Shown one piece after another: positions 1 through 7,659 of a stretch of DNA of 51,080 bases. This DNA comes from a virus, in IMG/VR virus record IMGVR_UViG_3300028844_002676, positions 1-51,080 of that record; one strand, written 5' to 3'. Every line of letters starts with the position of its first letter. Position 1 is the stretch's first letter. The position numbers and the translations under genes are program-made. The notes under the pieces were generated by a model. The model had not been told where the DNA came from. It searched no databases and was given only the letters and a program-made list of their open reading frames with translations.

Positions 1-839
1 GTGACACTGATGCGTCTAATGTGCCCTGTGCAGGATCAACTGCTGAGTCTGAAATAATCTGTAGTTGATTACCAATTAAAATTGTTTGATAACCAAATGG
101 TGTAATCTTTTGTCTAGTGCCTAGTAATAAATCATCATTGGTCAATGCCGCTTGTGCATCACCATTGGCATCAAATGCTGATGATATAACTTTGTGTATC
201 ACTCCCATCTTTGTGACTTTGGCCGGAGGTGATATAAAAATTGGAATGTCAAAAGTCAACGATGATATATCAATAGCAGATTCTGTGCCTTGTGGTATAG
301 ATCTTGATGACCATTGATTTGAAGTGAGTTCAAGCACTGACAATGATGTCCAATCAATATAGTTGTCCGTGCTCTGTATTTCCAATGATGGATTAAACAA
401 TGTTAATATTTGTTCCAGTATTTGTAATTTCTGTGTGGTATTAGTAGTCCATATATCTAATTGTATTTTTAGTAAATACGGCACAGGCATCAAACGTTCT
501 ACAGTGAACGCAGTACCTTGTGTTTTTTCAAATGTCTGAGAAGACTCGTCCCATGCACGTTGTCTAAATGTTTTCTTGTCTACAAAGTTTGGTTCTTGCA
601 TTCTAGGTCTATCATAGTCTAATGCAGTGATATGAAAAGTCATCATTGGAGAGTGAGTTCTCAGACATAATTGCCGCCGCTTGTCTGGATGCATCTCCAT
701 AACGCACAGGCACTCTAACTAGTGTTGCGGCACCAGTATCTGATCTACCGTATTCAACTTGAAAGTTAGAAAAGATTCTTGTGAACTGCAATAAGAAACG
801 TCTAATTTGATCGTCATAAAAAAATTCTTGTAGTGCCAT
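1..839 (-). CDS. gp15: Tail completion / sheath stabiliser gp15-like, 3'-partial and frame-disrupted
   Basis: T4 gp15 caps the tail tube and sheath and joins the tail to the head neck. The N-terminal block (FFYDDQIRRF, then IFSNFQVEYG, then VRVPVRYGD) lines up with the start of T4 gp15, which has the same order of an RRY/F block, FSNIQ and RVPI.Y. Further on, a PYLLKIQLDIW block, an ILEQILTLFNPS block and an SLTFDIPIFISPPAKV block also match the gp15 layout. The first frame stops at 612 after 75 codons. The homologous reading continues in the +1 frame from about 646 and stays open to base 1, so roughly 290 residues are visible and the C-terminus lies outside the window. The start ATG at 839 shares its A with the stop of the gp14-like gene. 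The break near 643-660 lies in a segment where I expect a few more residues, so a small deletion or an assembly error is likely. Family call from pattern recall, fairly sure. Confidence 0.68.
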
Positions 840-2005
840 TAGTTGTCCTTCTTAGGTCTGAGTAAATCAGACAGTGATTGTTTAGATGGAACAGTGCCTC
901 TGTCTTTGGTAGTAACTGTGGCACTATTATTAGCAAAACTAGATCTCAATGTCTTGTTGTCTGAACCAGGTGTTAGTGTGGTTCTTACATTGTCTTCTAA
1001 TTTGGCCCAACGTGTACCATCATACCTAAACAGTCTGTTTGGATAATAATCTAATCTCAACACATAATCACCTTTGGCAGGAGATCCTGGAAATGAAGTG
1101 CCTGTGGTCACCGGCGCACCATTTGGTGGTACATCATTGCCTGTTAGATATCCAACTACATATCCATCTGCTTTAGGCGAAGTACCTGCAACTGTGGTAC
1201 CATCGTTGGTACCTGAATCAGATGCTTTAGGAACATCATTGTCTGTGGGCAGTACATAAAAACCTGAATTGTCATAACCTGACTTAGGAACTTCTGCTTC
1301 TGCTTGTTGTAATATTTGATCATTGATTTCTAAATTCTTTTTCTTTTGTGATACGAAGTCTTCAATGGTGCCTGCTGTAGGATTATCTGGATCCAACGGC
1401 TTGTTTAATATATCATTGTATTCTTGTGATGCACTCAATGGCGTCATCTTTACTCGCCATAGATGAGGCAACCAAGTTTGTGAAAAACCTTCAGATGCAA
1501 AAGAGGCATCCTGTATCACATAATATCTTGGCAATGCTTTTGGTCCAGACGTGTCTAAAGGATGATAATCTTTTAAGTTTGGAAACTCCACAACATCACC
1601 TGACATTAACTTTCTGCCTATAGCATCAACCATGTCGTTGTAATGAAAAGTCACAAACACAGTATCACCATTCATGAATAATCCAAACTGTGTTAGATCA
1701 AAATCAATATCAGCGGCATTGTACACACCACGCAGTGTGTAAATAGAATCATCATATTCACGATCTCTGTTTTCTAAAAACAATACATCTTCAATAAACA
1801 ACGGATTGGATTCATCATATGTGGGTTGTGTGGCATCGCCACCTTCTGAACCTTCTCGTGTGGCAGAGTCGCCTACTGTTTTTGGTCCAAGATACTTGTG
1901 AATGTGTAAATCTAATCCACCTACAGTGTACATTTCTCTGATAGTTCTATCCAGAAACTTGTAATCATTGGTCTTATTGGGTCTGTATAAACTGAGTTTA
2001 GGCAT
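839..2005 (-). CDS. gp14: Neck protein gp14-like virion protein
   Basis: 388 residues. Probable neck protein that, with gp13, closes the filled head and forms the tail docking site. The N-terminal part (YKFLDRTIREM, then LHIHKYLGP, then NPLFIEDVLF, then FDLTQFGLFMNGDTVFV, then MSGDVVEFPNL) follows the order of blocks in T4 gp14: an AESIQ-like helix, a YYVPRE-like strand, the D.IFGED motif, an FGM...DEV block and a GDLIYFP block. Residues 170-190 carry a PHLWRVKMTPL motif typical of the marine T4-like versions. The C-terminal 180 residues are low-complexity, with Gly/Thr/Asp-rich linkers and a YRYDGTRW-like element, and exceed T4 gp14 (256 residues). It is directly upstream of the gp15-like gene with a TAATG overlap. 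A late box at 2025-2032 and AAGGA precede the ATG. The specific gp14 assignment is inference from layout; a virion role is more certain. Confidence 0.6.
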   Translation of the reverse strand: MPKLSLYRPNKTNDYKFLDRTIREMYTVGGLDLHIHKYLGPKTVGDSATREGSEGGDATQPTYDESNPLFIEDVLFLENRDREYDDSIYTLRGVYNAADIDFDLTQFGLFMNGDTVFVTFHYNDMVDAIGRKLMSGDVVEFPNLKDYHPLDTSGPKALPRYYVIQDASFASEGFSQTWLPHLWRVKMTPLSASQEYNDILNKPLDPDNPTAGTIEDFVSQKKKNLEINDQILQQAEAEVPKSGYDNSGFYVLPTDNDVPKASDSGTNDGTTVAGTSPKADGYVVGYLTGNDVPPNGAPVTTGTSFPGSPAKGDYVLRLDYYPNRLFRYDGTRWAKLEDNVRTTLTPGSDNKTLRSSFANNSATVTTKDRGTVPSKQSLSDLLRPKKDN

Positions 2006-2024
2006 TTGTATTCCTTGTTTGTAT

Positions 2025-2032
2025 TATTTATC
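2025..2032 (-). promoter_or_regulatory. T4-type late promoter box for gp14-gp15
   Basis: GATAAATA on the minus strand, 19 bases before the gp14 start, followed by an AAGGA Shine-Dalgarno. It fits the NATAAATA late boxes found before structural genes throughout the window. Confidence 0.6.
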
Positions 2033-2111
2033 TGGTTTTAAATTACCAAAAGATATTATTTTGATAGTCTTTTTACTAGTAATTTTTAAAATTGTTATAT
2101 ATACTAAAACT

Positions 2112-3131
2112 ATGTTGAAAAAAGTAGAAAAAAATGACAGAGACTATTTGGTTCTTTGGTTGATTAAAAACTTCTCAGAAGGACTGTCCAAAGAAATGCA
2201 ACTCATTGACAGCAAGTTACTGCCAAAGAAAGCCTGTGCTTTGGCCAAACAAGCAATAGACGGAAAGGATATTGATGACAAACAACGACAACAAATTATC
2301 AAAGAAGCCGACAGTGCTTACCGTAAAAAAGAAGCCAAACAAATTCTTGAAGAAAAACTTACAGCCTCTTCAGACACTAAAGCAAAGGCAAAGCCTAAAA
2401 AGAATATCCAAGAAATAATGAGACAAAAGGCTTTTGACTGTGAAGCAGAGTTAGAAGAGCAATGGGACGACTATCTCAATACAGAAATCAAAGCCACTCA
2501 AAAATTTCCTAAGTTTAGAGAGTATATGAAATTGCATTCAGTGTTGCCACAACATGTACCATTGATCAAAGCCAGTTGGGTAGATCTCAGAGATGAATTG
2601 AATGGTGCTATAAACGAAGAATGCGAACAACTAGTAGAAGGTTATTCCATATACACCAAGAACCAACTAAAGAACATGACCAAGTACTGTGAGGCGTTAT
2701 TAGCAGACTGTGATGCATATATTGAATGGAAGAAAGCATCTAAGGCTCCAAGAAAGAAAAAATTAAAAACACCTGCAGAAATGGTTAAGAAGTTACAGTA
2801 CTGTGAATCACATGATGAACTAAAATTAAAATCTGTGGATCCTGCAGATATTATTAGAGCCACACAAGTTTGGGTATACAACATTAAAAATCGTAAATTA
2901 CAATATTACGTAGCAGATGATGGAGGGTTTGTGGTTAAAGGCACAACATTATCTGGATTTAACACAGTACAAAGTCAGCAAAAAACTCTACGTAAACCAG
3001 CAGATACTTTGAAAAAGATCAAAGTAGCATCCAAAGACAATGCTAAAATGGCATTTGACTTATTAAAGACCACTGGAATAGCATGTAATGGAAGATTTAA
3101 TAACAATCTAGTTATTATAAAAGCATCATAA
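2112..3131 (+). CDS. Conserved marine T4-like protein of unknown function
   Basis: 339 residues from ATG 2112. An upstream in-frame ATG at 1968 would overlap the divergent gp14 gene and add an implausible hydrophobic stretch, so 2112 is preferred. The protein is strongly charged and mostly helical. It contains a Lys/Glu-rich central linker near residues 85-110, a QKAFDCEAELEEQWDDY block, and a C-terminal half with the paired motifs WVYNIKNRKLQYY and GTTLSGFN that look like a small beta domain. I recognise the type from marine T4-like phages but know no function for it. It stands alone, transcribed divergently from gp14/gp15, ahead of two exported small proteins. There is no clear Shine-Dalgarno; AT-rich TATATACT-like sequence lies just upstream. 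Confidence 0.65.
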   Translation: MLKKVEKNDRDYLVLWLIKNFSEGLSKEMQLIDSKLLPKKACALAKQAIDGKDIDDKQRQQIIKEADSAYRKKEAKQILEEKLTASSDTKAKAKPKKNIQEIMRQKAFDCEAELEEQWDDYLNTEIKATQKFPKFREYMKLHSVLPQHVPLIKASWVDLRDELNGAINEECEQLVEGYSIYTKNQLKNMTKYCEALLADCDAYIEWKKASKAPRKKKLKTPAEMVKKLQYCESHDELKLKSVDPADIIRATQVWVYNIKNRKLQYYVADDGGFVVKGTTLSGFNTVQSQQKTLRKPADTLKKIKVASKDNAKMAFDLLKTTGIACNGRFNNNLVIIKAS

Positions 3132-3146
3132 TACTACAGACTTTAC

Positions 3147-3173
3147 AAGTTTACATTATAAACATGTAAACTT
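3147..3173. repeat. 10-bp perfect inverted repeat in the 3132-3283 intergenic region
   Basis: AAGTTTACAT and ATGTAAACTT flank a 7-base spacer just after the stop of the unknown protein. There is no U-tract, so it may be a weak terminator or an operator for the promoter at 3220-3248. The rest of this 152-base gap shows only AT-rich promoter-like sequence. Confidence 0.5.
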
Positions 3174-3219
3174 ACTTACACCTTTTACACTATTACGATA
3201 CGATTTGGACTGATTTAGA

Positions 3220-3248
3220 TTGATTTTGTAAACAAATTGTCATATATA
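3220..3248 (+). promoter_or_regulatory. Sigma70-type promoter for the small exported proteins
   Basis: TTGATT, 17 bases, TATATA. It lies about 36 bases before the first of two tandem genes for small exported proteins. Confidence 0.4.
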
Positions 3249-3283
3249 TTAGTATATAAGCAATTATATTTTAAAGGGAAATC

Positions 3284-3469
3284 ATGAAACTATTAATCAC
3301 AACTATTGTATTCATTTGCATGTTCAGTCTAGCATTGGCACAATTACCTAATCCAGGTAGCAACACAGAGTCAACTCGCACTATAATAACTGCTGAAGAT
3401 GGTCTAAGAGTATCTATCTTAGAACGTGGCAAAGCCATGAGGTCATGGGACAAAAAGAAGGATTATTAG
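3284..3469 (+). CDS. Small exported protein
   Basis: 61 residues. A classical signal peptide is visible: MKLL, a hydrophobic core over residues 4-17 and an ALA-Q cleavage context around residues 18-20. The mature part is only about 40 residues, begins QLPNPGS and is otherwise unremarkable, with a charged C-terminal end. The gene is preceded by AAAGGGAAATC, very like the leader of the next gene, and the first bases of both genes are also alike, so the pair looks like a duplication that diverged after the signal peptide. Probably delivered to the host envelope or periplasm. A role in lysis control or superinfection exclusion is possible, but nothing in the sequence shows it. Confidence 0.6.
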   Translation: MKLLITTIVFICMFSLALAQLPNPGSNTESTRTIITAEDGLRVSILERGKAMRSWDKKKDY

Positions 3470-3495
3470 TTTTTAATTAAATCATAAAGGAAATC

Positions 3496-3738
3496 ATGAA
3501 ACTAATACTAACAACTATCGTATCTTTCTTATTCATATCTGCATCCATAGGGTGCGAACTTCCAAAGCCAACCAAAGCATGGTTAGGCAATTCAAAATTC
3601 TCCAGAAATGTTGAACAAGGAAAATGTGCATTGGACTTTGCACTACAAGATCTTTCAATCAATGAAAGAAAAGTTATTGCTAATTTAATAGCAAACTCAT
3701 ACAAATTTGAAACCAATACAGCAATACCAAGTTTCTAA
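3496..3738 (+). CDS. Small exported protein, possible lipoprotein
   Basis: 80 residues. The N-terminal MKLILTTIVSFLFISASIGC is a signal peptide ending in a lipobox-like S-I-G-C, so Cys20 could be lipidated. The mature part carries one further cysteine and a charged helical region (DFALQDLSINERKVIANLI) near residues 50-70. An AAAGGAAATC leader matches the neighbouring exported gene, pointing to a tandem duplication of the 5' half. It stands just upstream of gp13 but has its own translation signal. Function unknown; an envelope location is a fair inference. Confidence 0.6.
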   Translation: MKLILTTIVSFLFISASIGCELPKPTKAWLGNSKFSRNVEQGKCALDFALQDLSINERKVIANLIANSYKFETNTAIPSF

Positions 3739-3760
3739 ATTTATATCTGTTCCTGATGTT

Positions 3761-3768
3761 GATAAATA
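3761..3768 (+). promoter_or_regulatory. T4-type late promoter box for gp13
   Basis: GATAAATA, 21 bases before the gp13 start. A GGAG-containing Shine-Dalgarno lies between box and ATG. Confidence 0.6.
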
Positions 3769-3789
3769 CTTGCAACATCGGAGACAGGT

Positions 3790-4545
3790 ATGGCTACATT
3801 AGTAGAACTTAAACAAGATTTATTCACATACGTTGAAAAACGATTAGGCGGTGGCATCATTGATGTTGAACTAGATCCTGATCATTATGAAGTGGCGTAT
3901 GACAGAGCAGTAGGAGTTTATAGACAACGAGCACAAAATGCCTATGAAGAATCTTATGCAGTAATAGAACTTCAGGAAAATGTAAACACATATACCTTGC
4001 CCACAGAAGTAGATTCAGTGAGACAAGTGTTTAGAAGAACCATGGGTGATGCCACAGGCCCTCACTCTTCATCTTTTGATCCGTTTTCATCTGCATCATT
4101 GAATGTGTATTTGTTGAACTATTCATACGCAGGTGGATTAGCCACATATGAAATGTTCACACAATATGTTGAAATGGCCGGACGTATGTTTGGTGCATTT
4201 ATGAACTATACATTTAATCCTGTGAGCAAAGTAATATCCTTGGTGCGTGATCCAAAATCATCAGGAGAACAAGTGTTGTTATGGACATACAATCAAAAAC
4301 CAGAAGTTTCGTTGTTGTCACACAATCCAATTAAACAATGGATTAGAGATTATACCTATGCAGGATCCAAAATGATCATTGGTGAAGCCAGAGAAAAGTT
4401 TGCCAGTATTGCTGGACCACAAGGTGGTACTGCATTAAACGGTTCAAGTTTAAAACAAGAAGCACAAGCAGAAATGGACAGGCTCATAGATGAACTGGCC
4501 ACATACACTGATCATTCACAACCACTTACTTGGGTTATTGGTTAA
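3790..4545 (+). CDS. gp13: Neck protein gp13-like
   Basis: 251 residues, close to the family length of about 300. Gp13 assembles with gp14 on the portal after packaging and closes the head. The N-terminal block (YVEKRLGGGIIDVELDPDHY) followed by a helix (AYDRAVGVYRQRAQ) and a YTLPTEVDSVRQVFR segment matches the marine gp13 pattern of a KR.LG..I..VEL.DDH. motif and then a YELP..v..V.. strand. A long central region is rich in aromatic residues (SYAGGLATYEMF) and the C-terminus has a YTYAGSKMIIGEAREKF helix. It has its own late box and a good Shine-Dalgarno. The stop overlaps the next start (TAATG). Gp14 and gp15 sit divergently 1.8 kb away rather than downstream as in T4. Confidence 0.65.
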   Translation: MATLVELKQDLFTYVEKRLGGGIIDVELDPDHYEVAYDRAVGVYRQRAQNAYEESYAVIELQENVNTYTLPTEVDSVRQVFRRTMGDATGPHSSSFDPFSSASLNVYLLNYSYAGGLATYEMFTQYVEMAGRMFGAFMNYTFNPVSKVISLVRDPKSSGEQVLLWTYNQKPEVSLLSHNPIKQWIRDYTYAGSKMIIGEAREKFASIAGPQGGTALNGSSLKQEAQAEMDRLIDELATYTDHSQPLTWVIG

Positions 4546-4925
4546 TGAAAATATCTGAAATCACAGAAGGCACAGTGTTTGCTCGTTCTGGTAAAGGCAA
4601 TGTTACCATGAAGTATCGTTGCGATACAGGACCAAGAAAAGGCAGAGTAGTTGCCAAACCAGCAGATTGTGGTGCGGCAGTAGATGTTGCCAAACGTGCT
4701 CAGATGAAAAAGACCAGAGCAAGAACCAAAGTTAGAGCGGCACGTAAAGCCAAAAAAACTAAAAAGGTCAATGTAGCATCAAGAATAATGAAAGCACTAA
4801 ACTCTTTTAGAAGATCTGATTTAGCCAAAAGATCATCAGCAACTAGACGTAAGCCAACACAAGCAATGCCTAAACGAGCACAATATCCTACTCGTCCAAA
4901 ATACAAGAAAAAATCATTCAAATAA
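4545..4925 (+). CDS. Small very basic protein with capsid-leader-like N-terminus
   Basis: 126 residues starting at the ATG that overlaps the gp13 stop. The N-terminus MKISEITEGTVFARSG resembles the short leaders of other proteins in this window, which end in an E that could be a prohead-protease cut site. Next comes a compact MKYRCDTGPRKGRVVAKP element with two cysteines. The remaining 80 residues are Lys/Arg-rich with repeated KAR/KKT patterns. The composition suits nucleic-acid binding. A packaged internal head protein is my best inference, from the leader, the basic tail and the late-gene setting. Translation is probably coupled to gp13. Confidence 0.6.
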   Translation: MKISEITEGTVFARSGKGNVTMKYRCDTGPRKGRVVAKPADCGAAVDVAKRAQMKKTRARTKVRAARKAKKTKKVNVASRIMKALNSFRRSDLAKRSSATRRKPTQAMPKRAQYPTRPKYKKKSFK

Positions 4926-4926
4926 T

Positions 4927-4955
4927 TTGACATCTTCAACTGTACTTGCTATATT
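4927..4955 (+). promoter_or_regulatory. Sigma70-type promoter, dexA-like gene
   Basis: A consensus TTGACA, 17 bases, TATATT. The -10 box ends six bases before the ATG at 4962, so the transcript may be leaderless. No Shine-Dalgarno is visible. Confidence 0.65.
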
Positions 4956-4961
4956 AAGAGC

Positions 4962-5489
4962 ATGGACATAATGATTGACATAGAGTGCCTGGGGGTAGAT
5001 CCAAGTGCAACCATATTAACTATTGCGGCCCAACAGTTTAATCCGTTTGGTCGAGGTTGTGATAATGAGAGATCCTTATACAAGAGACTCACCGTAGAAA
5101 GTCAATCAAACCGATCAATAGACGAAGGCACTATAAAATGGTGGAGTCAACAACCTGCAAAAGCCAGAGAAGAAGCATTAGGGGAAGGTTCTTGGCGGGT
5201 TGACATTAAAGACGCATTAGAAGATCTAGCAAAAATGATCTTCCATGCGGATCGTCTTTGGGCCAATGGTCCTGCCTATGATATGACCATACTCGAACAC
5301 GCCTACAAACAGTCTGCTATGACCTTGCCTTGGCGTTTTTACAGAGTTAGAGATTGCAGGACAGTATATAGCCTTTGGCCCGACCTTCCCCAACCACCCA
5401 CTACACATCATGCACTGGAAGACTGTGCAAGACAGATCAACATGTTACAAGACACACTCAGACATCTAAACGTAAGGAAACTTAAATGA
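4962..5489 (+). CDS. dexA: DexA-like 3'-5' exonuclease (RNase H-fold, DEDD type)
   Basis: 175 residues. DEDD-family exonuclease, probably removing nucleotides from 3' ends of DNA or RNA during host nucleic-acid breakdown. Visible motifs: MIDIECLG at the N-terminus (Asp6 and Glu8 as first metal ligands), WANGPAYDMTIL in the middle (Asp of motif II) and HHALEDC near residue 150 (His and Asp of motif III). An IDEGTIKWWSQQ block is typical of the T4 DexA and Rv2179c-like branch. Transcribed from its own strong promoter, and ATGA-coupled to the dNMP kinase gene. Together the pair would degrade host DNA and recycle monophosphates. RNA specificity cannot be excluded. Confidence 0.85.
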   Translation: MDIMIDIECLGVDPSATILTIAAQQFNPFGRGCDNERSLYKRLTVESQSNRSIDEGTIKWWSQQPAKAREEALGEGSWRVDIKDALEDLAKMIFHADRLWANGPAYDMTILEHAYKQSAMTLPWRFYRVRDCRTVYSLWPDLPQPPTTHHALEDCARQINMLQDTLRHLNVRKLK

Positions 5490-6121
5490 TTATAGGACTA
5501 TCAGGCACTATCAGTTGCGGTAAAGACACAGTAGCAGATTACTTGGTTAACATCCACGGATTCAAAAGAGAATCATTTGCTAACTCTTTAAAAGAAGCCG
5601 TAGGTGTGATATTTGGTTGGGAATATGCATTATTAGAAGGCCGTTCTAAAGAATCCAGAGTTTGGCGTGAGCAAGTAGACCCATGGTGGTCCAAAAGATT
5701 AAACATGCCTGAACTAACACCAAGATGGGTGTTACAGTACATGGGCACAGAAGTTATTAGACAAGGGTTTCATGATGATATGTGGATAGCATCACTGGAA
5801 AACAGACTGCGCCAAAGAACAGATGATGTAGTGATATCCGATGTAAGATTTGTAAATGAAATAAAAATGCTGAGATCATTGGGTGCAGAATGTATTGAAG
5901 TTAAACGAGGTCAACAACCTGACTATTATGAAATAGCACGTTTGGCCAATGCAGGTGATGATCATGCAAAACAAAAACTTGCAGACATGAACATACATAA
6001 ATCAGAAACTAATTGGATTGGTTCTGACTTTGATCATGTGTTGGAAAACAACGGATCATTTGATGATCTATATGCTAACATTGACCAAACTTTTCAACTA
6101 GAATCTGATTCAGTTGTCTAG
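5486..6121 (+). CDS. gp1: Deoxynucleoside monophosphate kinase (T4 gp1-like)
   Basis: 211 residues. Phosphorylates dNMPs to dNDPs for phage DNA synthesis. The P-loop is GLSGTISCGKDTV at residues 4-16. A lid/substrate region follows (WREQVDPWW, then RWVLQYMGTEVIR) and the DVRFVNEI motif sits near residue 120, all characteristic of phage dNMP kinases. The length is close to T4 gp1 (241). The start overlaps the upstream stop as ATGA. The last 47 bases overlap the convergent minus-strand gene ending at 6075. It forms an early nucleotide-salvage operon with the exonuclease. Confidence 0.85.
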   Translation: MIIGLSGTISCGKDTVADYLVNIHGFKRESFANSLKEAVGVIFGWEYALLEGRSKESRVWREQVDPWWSKRLNMPELTPRWVLQYMGTEVIRQGFHDDMWIASLENRLRQRTDDVVISDVRFVNEIKMLRSLGAECIEVKRGQQPDYYEIARLANAGDDHAKQKLADMNIHKSETNWIGSDFDHVLENNGSFDDLYANIDQTFQLESDSVV

Positions 6122-7190
6122 TAGATAGTTGAGAAAAGTTGTTACTTAAAAAATTTTGATAGTTTTTTAAAGCATAGTCTTTAGTATCAATATTATTGAT
6201 GTTTTTTGACAACCAATCAATAGCAATTACCATATGATCTAATCTTTCTACATGATTGCCTATTGTGTCAAACACTTTAAGATCATTGGGCAACAAATTC
6301 CAAGCAGTATAAAATCCAAGTTTGTTGTACAATTTATTAGTGTTACGTCCTGCTATTGGAAAAGGTATAGTATAATACAAAAAACATTTTATAATTTTTT
6401 CATTAACTGATATTTCATCATTACACCAAGTTGTTTCAGGAAATATTAAAACTTTTTTGTTTTTAATAGCATCATGCATATGGTGTATAATAAAATTACT
6501 TCCAAATTTTTTCTGATTTCCTAATGACACAACTATTGCTTCTGCGTAACAAGAAGGCTTGCAATCATACATATTATTCACCGTGTCACGGAATTGTTGA
6601 TCTTCTGCTGATTCTATACTAGCATCATTAAGTTTAAATACTGGTTGTCCATCAAATAACTTACTATTATTCACTGGTATGTGTGGACATTTTTCTTCAA
6701 TTAATGATTTGATATATTGTCTGTTTGCACGATTTTGCCCATTAAGAAATGCAATGCCTTGTACATTAGTAGATCTCTCGTCATAATATTGAGGATAAAA
6801 TGGTCTTAGAAAAAAATCTCTCATATATTGCATACATTTTTTAAAAGGAATAATTTTATTAGCATGTGGATAATTAGCATGTACTACAGAATTTGCTACG
6901 TAATACACACGCGGGTCATTGACATACTTTAATTCTGCAGGTGTTAATACTTGACTGATTGGTTCAGATTGGTTATCAAATAAAACTAACTGAAAACGGT
7001 CACTAACTGGTATTTGACTGTTATAAGAAATTAGTACGTTATTTGCTCCTGGAATAGCCTCTTTGGTTACAACCCATTCAATATCAGACTGATATTGATT
7101 GTGTGCATTAACATGCTGTCGATAGGCGTATAGGTAATCTAAATAATCAGGAAATTCACGTAGATTTTGTAACACAATATTAAGTTTCAT
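6075..7190 (-). CDS. Glycosyltransferase-like protein (phage glycan cluster type)
   Basis: 371 residues from the ATG at 7190; an earlier in-frame start would run into the HNH-like gene. The region near residues 145-160 (IAFLNGQNRANRQYI) and the C-terminal part (FPETTWCNDEISVNEKIIK, then IPFPIAG, then LGFYTAW, then FD) follow the same plan as the protein at 49005-50033: an FLNxxxR block, an E...TEK..K signature, a G.PF turn and an LGF...FD end. That layout recalls GT10/fucosyltransferase-like C-terminal domains, so sugar-nucleotide use is a reasonable inference. It is on the minus strand with an HNH-like gene, forming a two-gene island between plus-strand genes. A TAAATA lies one base before the start, too close to be a normal late box. 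Substrate unknown. Confidence 0.5.
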   Translation of the reverse strand: MKLNIVLQNLREFPDYLDYLYAYRQHVNAHNQYQSDIEWVVTKEAIPGANNVLISYNSQIPVSDRFQLVLFDNQSEPISQVLTPAELKYVNDPRVYYVANSVVHANYPHANKIIPFKKCMQYMRDFFLRPFYPQYYDERSTNVQGIAFLNGQNRANRQYIKSLIEEKCPHIPVNNSKLFDGQPVFKLNDASIESAEDQQFRDTVNNMYDCKPSCYAEAIVVSLGNQKKFGSNFIIHHMHDAIKNKKVLIFPETTWCNDEISVNEKIIKCFLYYTIPFPIAGRNTNKLYNKLGFYTAWNLLPNDLKVFDTIGNHVERLDHMVIAIDWLSKNINNIDTKDYALKNYQNFLSNNFSQLSTRQLNQILVEKFGQC

Positions 7191-7194
7191 ATAT

Positions 7195-7536
7195 TTAATT
7201 ATCCGGTGCAATAGTGGTCCATGTAGAATCTTGTTTTTGTAAAGTAACACCGCAATTCAAACACACTGACCTTAAGTTATTTAATTCACAGTTATTTAAA
7301 TTACCATCTCTATGATACACTTGCATTTGTGCAGGATATTTGGCTCTAAATTTGCATACATCACACACTAATTTTTTAACATACCCTACTCTGGCCCATT
7401 TGGGCACAGGTGGCTTGATGTTTCTATTTTTGTTAATGCATGATTGACATCTTGTACGATAATGTATGCGATTACCTTTTCTATAATTAATAGCGACAGG
7501 ATTATGGTTACAAGCAGGGCAAATAGGGCGGTTCAT
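7195..7536 (-). CDS. HNH-like zinc-binding protein
   Basis: 113 residues. Four CxxC pairs are visible: CPAC near the start, CQSC, CDVC and CLNC. Between the last two lies VYHRDGNLNNCELNNLRSVC, the pattern of an HNH nuclease core (H-x-D-G-N...NN...N.). This suggests a small HNH endonuclease or a catalytically reduced zinc protein. Such proteins act as homing-type nucleases or packaging helpers in phages; nothing here decides which. The start at 7536 is chosen because a late core TAAATA lies exactly five bases upstream, giving a predicted leaderless mRNA. The stop is four bases before the start of the glycosyltransferase-like gene on the same strand. Confidence 0.65.
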   Translation of the reverse strand: MNRPICPACNHNPVAINYRKGNRIHYRTRCQSCINKNRNIKPPVPKWARVGYVKKLVCDVCKFRAKYPAQMQVYHRDGNLNNCELNNLRSVCLNCGVTLQKQDSTWTTIAPDN

Positions 7537-7541
7537 ACGTA

Positions 7542-7549
7542 TATTTATG
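7542..7549 (-). promoter_or_regulatory. Late box with 5-base spacing to ATG (leaderless type), HNH-like gene
   Basis: CATAAATA on the minus strand, then TACGT, then the ATG at 7536. No Shine-Dalgarno. Confidence 0.6.
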
Positions 7550-7601
7550 GTTGCGAACCTTTGCAAAGGCTCTCAAAACATGCCAATTTCTGTCTAATCG
7601 A

Positions 7602-7609
7602 ATAAATAT
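7602..7609 (+). promoter_or_regulatory. T4-type late promoter box for gp18
   Basis: ATAAATAT, 50 bases before the sheath start. An AGAGGAAA Shine-Dalgarno lies about 10 bases before the ATG. Confidence 0.55.
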
Positions 7610-7659
7610 TGCTAACAGTAAATTAACATACTGACAAGAAATTTAGAGGAAAAAATATT

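Noticed and set aside
843-1623. Plus-strand reading frames opposite the gp14-like gene
   Set aside because: They lie in antisense to a well-supported protein, have no start signals and an atypical composition.
1968-2111. N-terminal membrane anchor for the protein starting at 2112
   Set aside because: The extension overlaps the divergent gp14 start and its promoter; the hydrophobic run is AT-rich promoter DNA read as protein.
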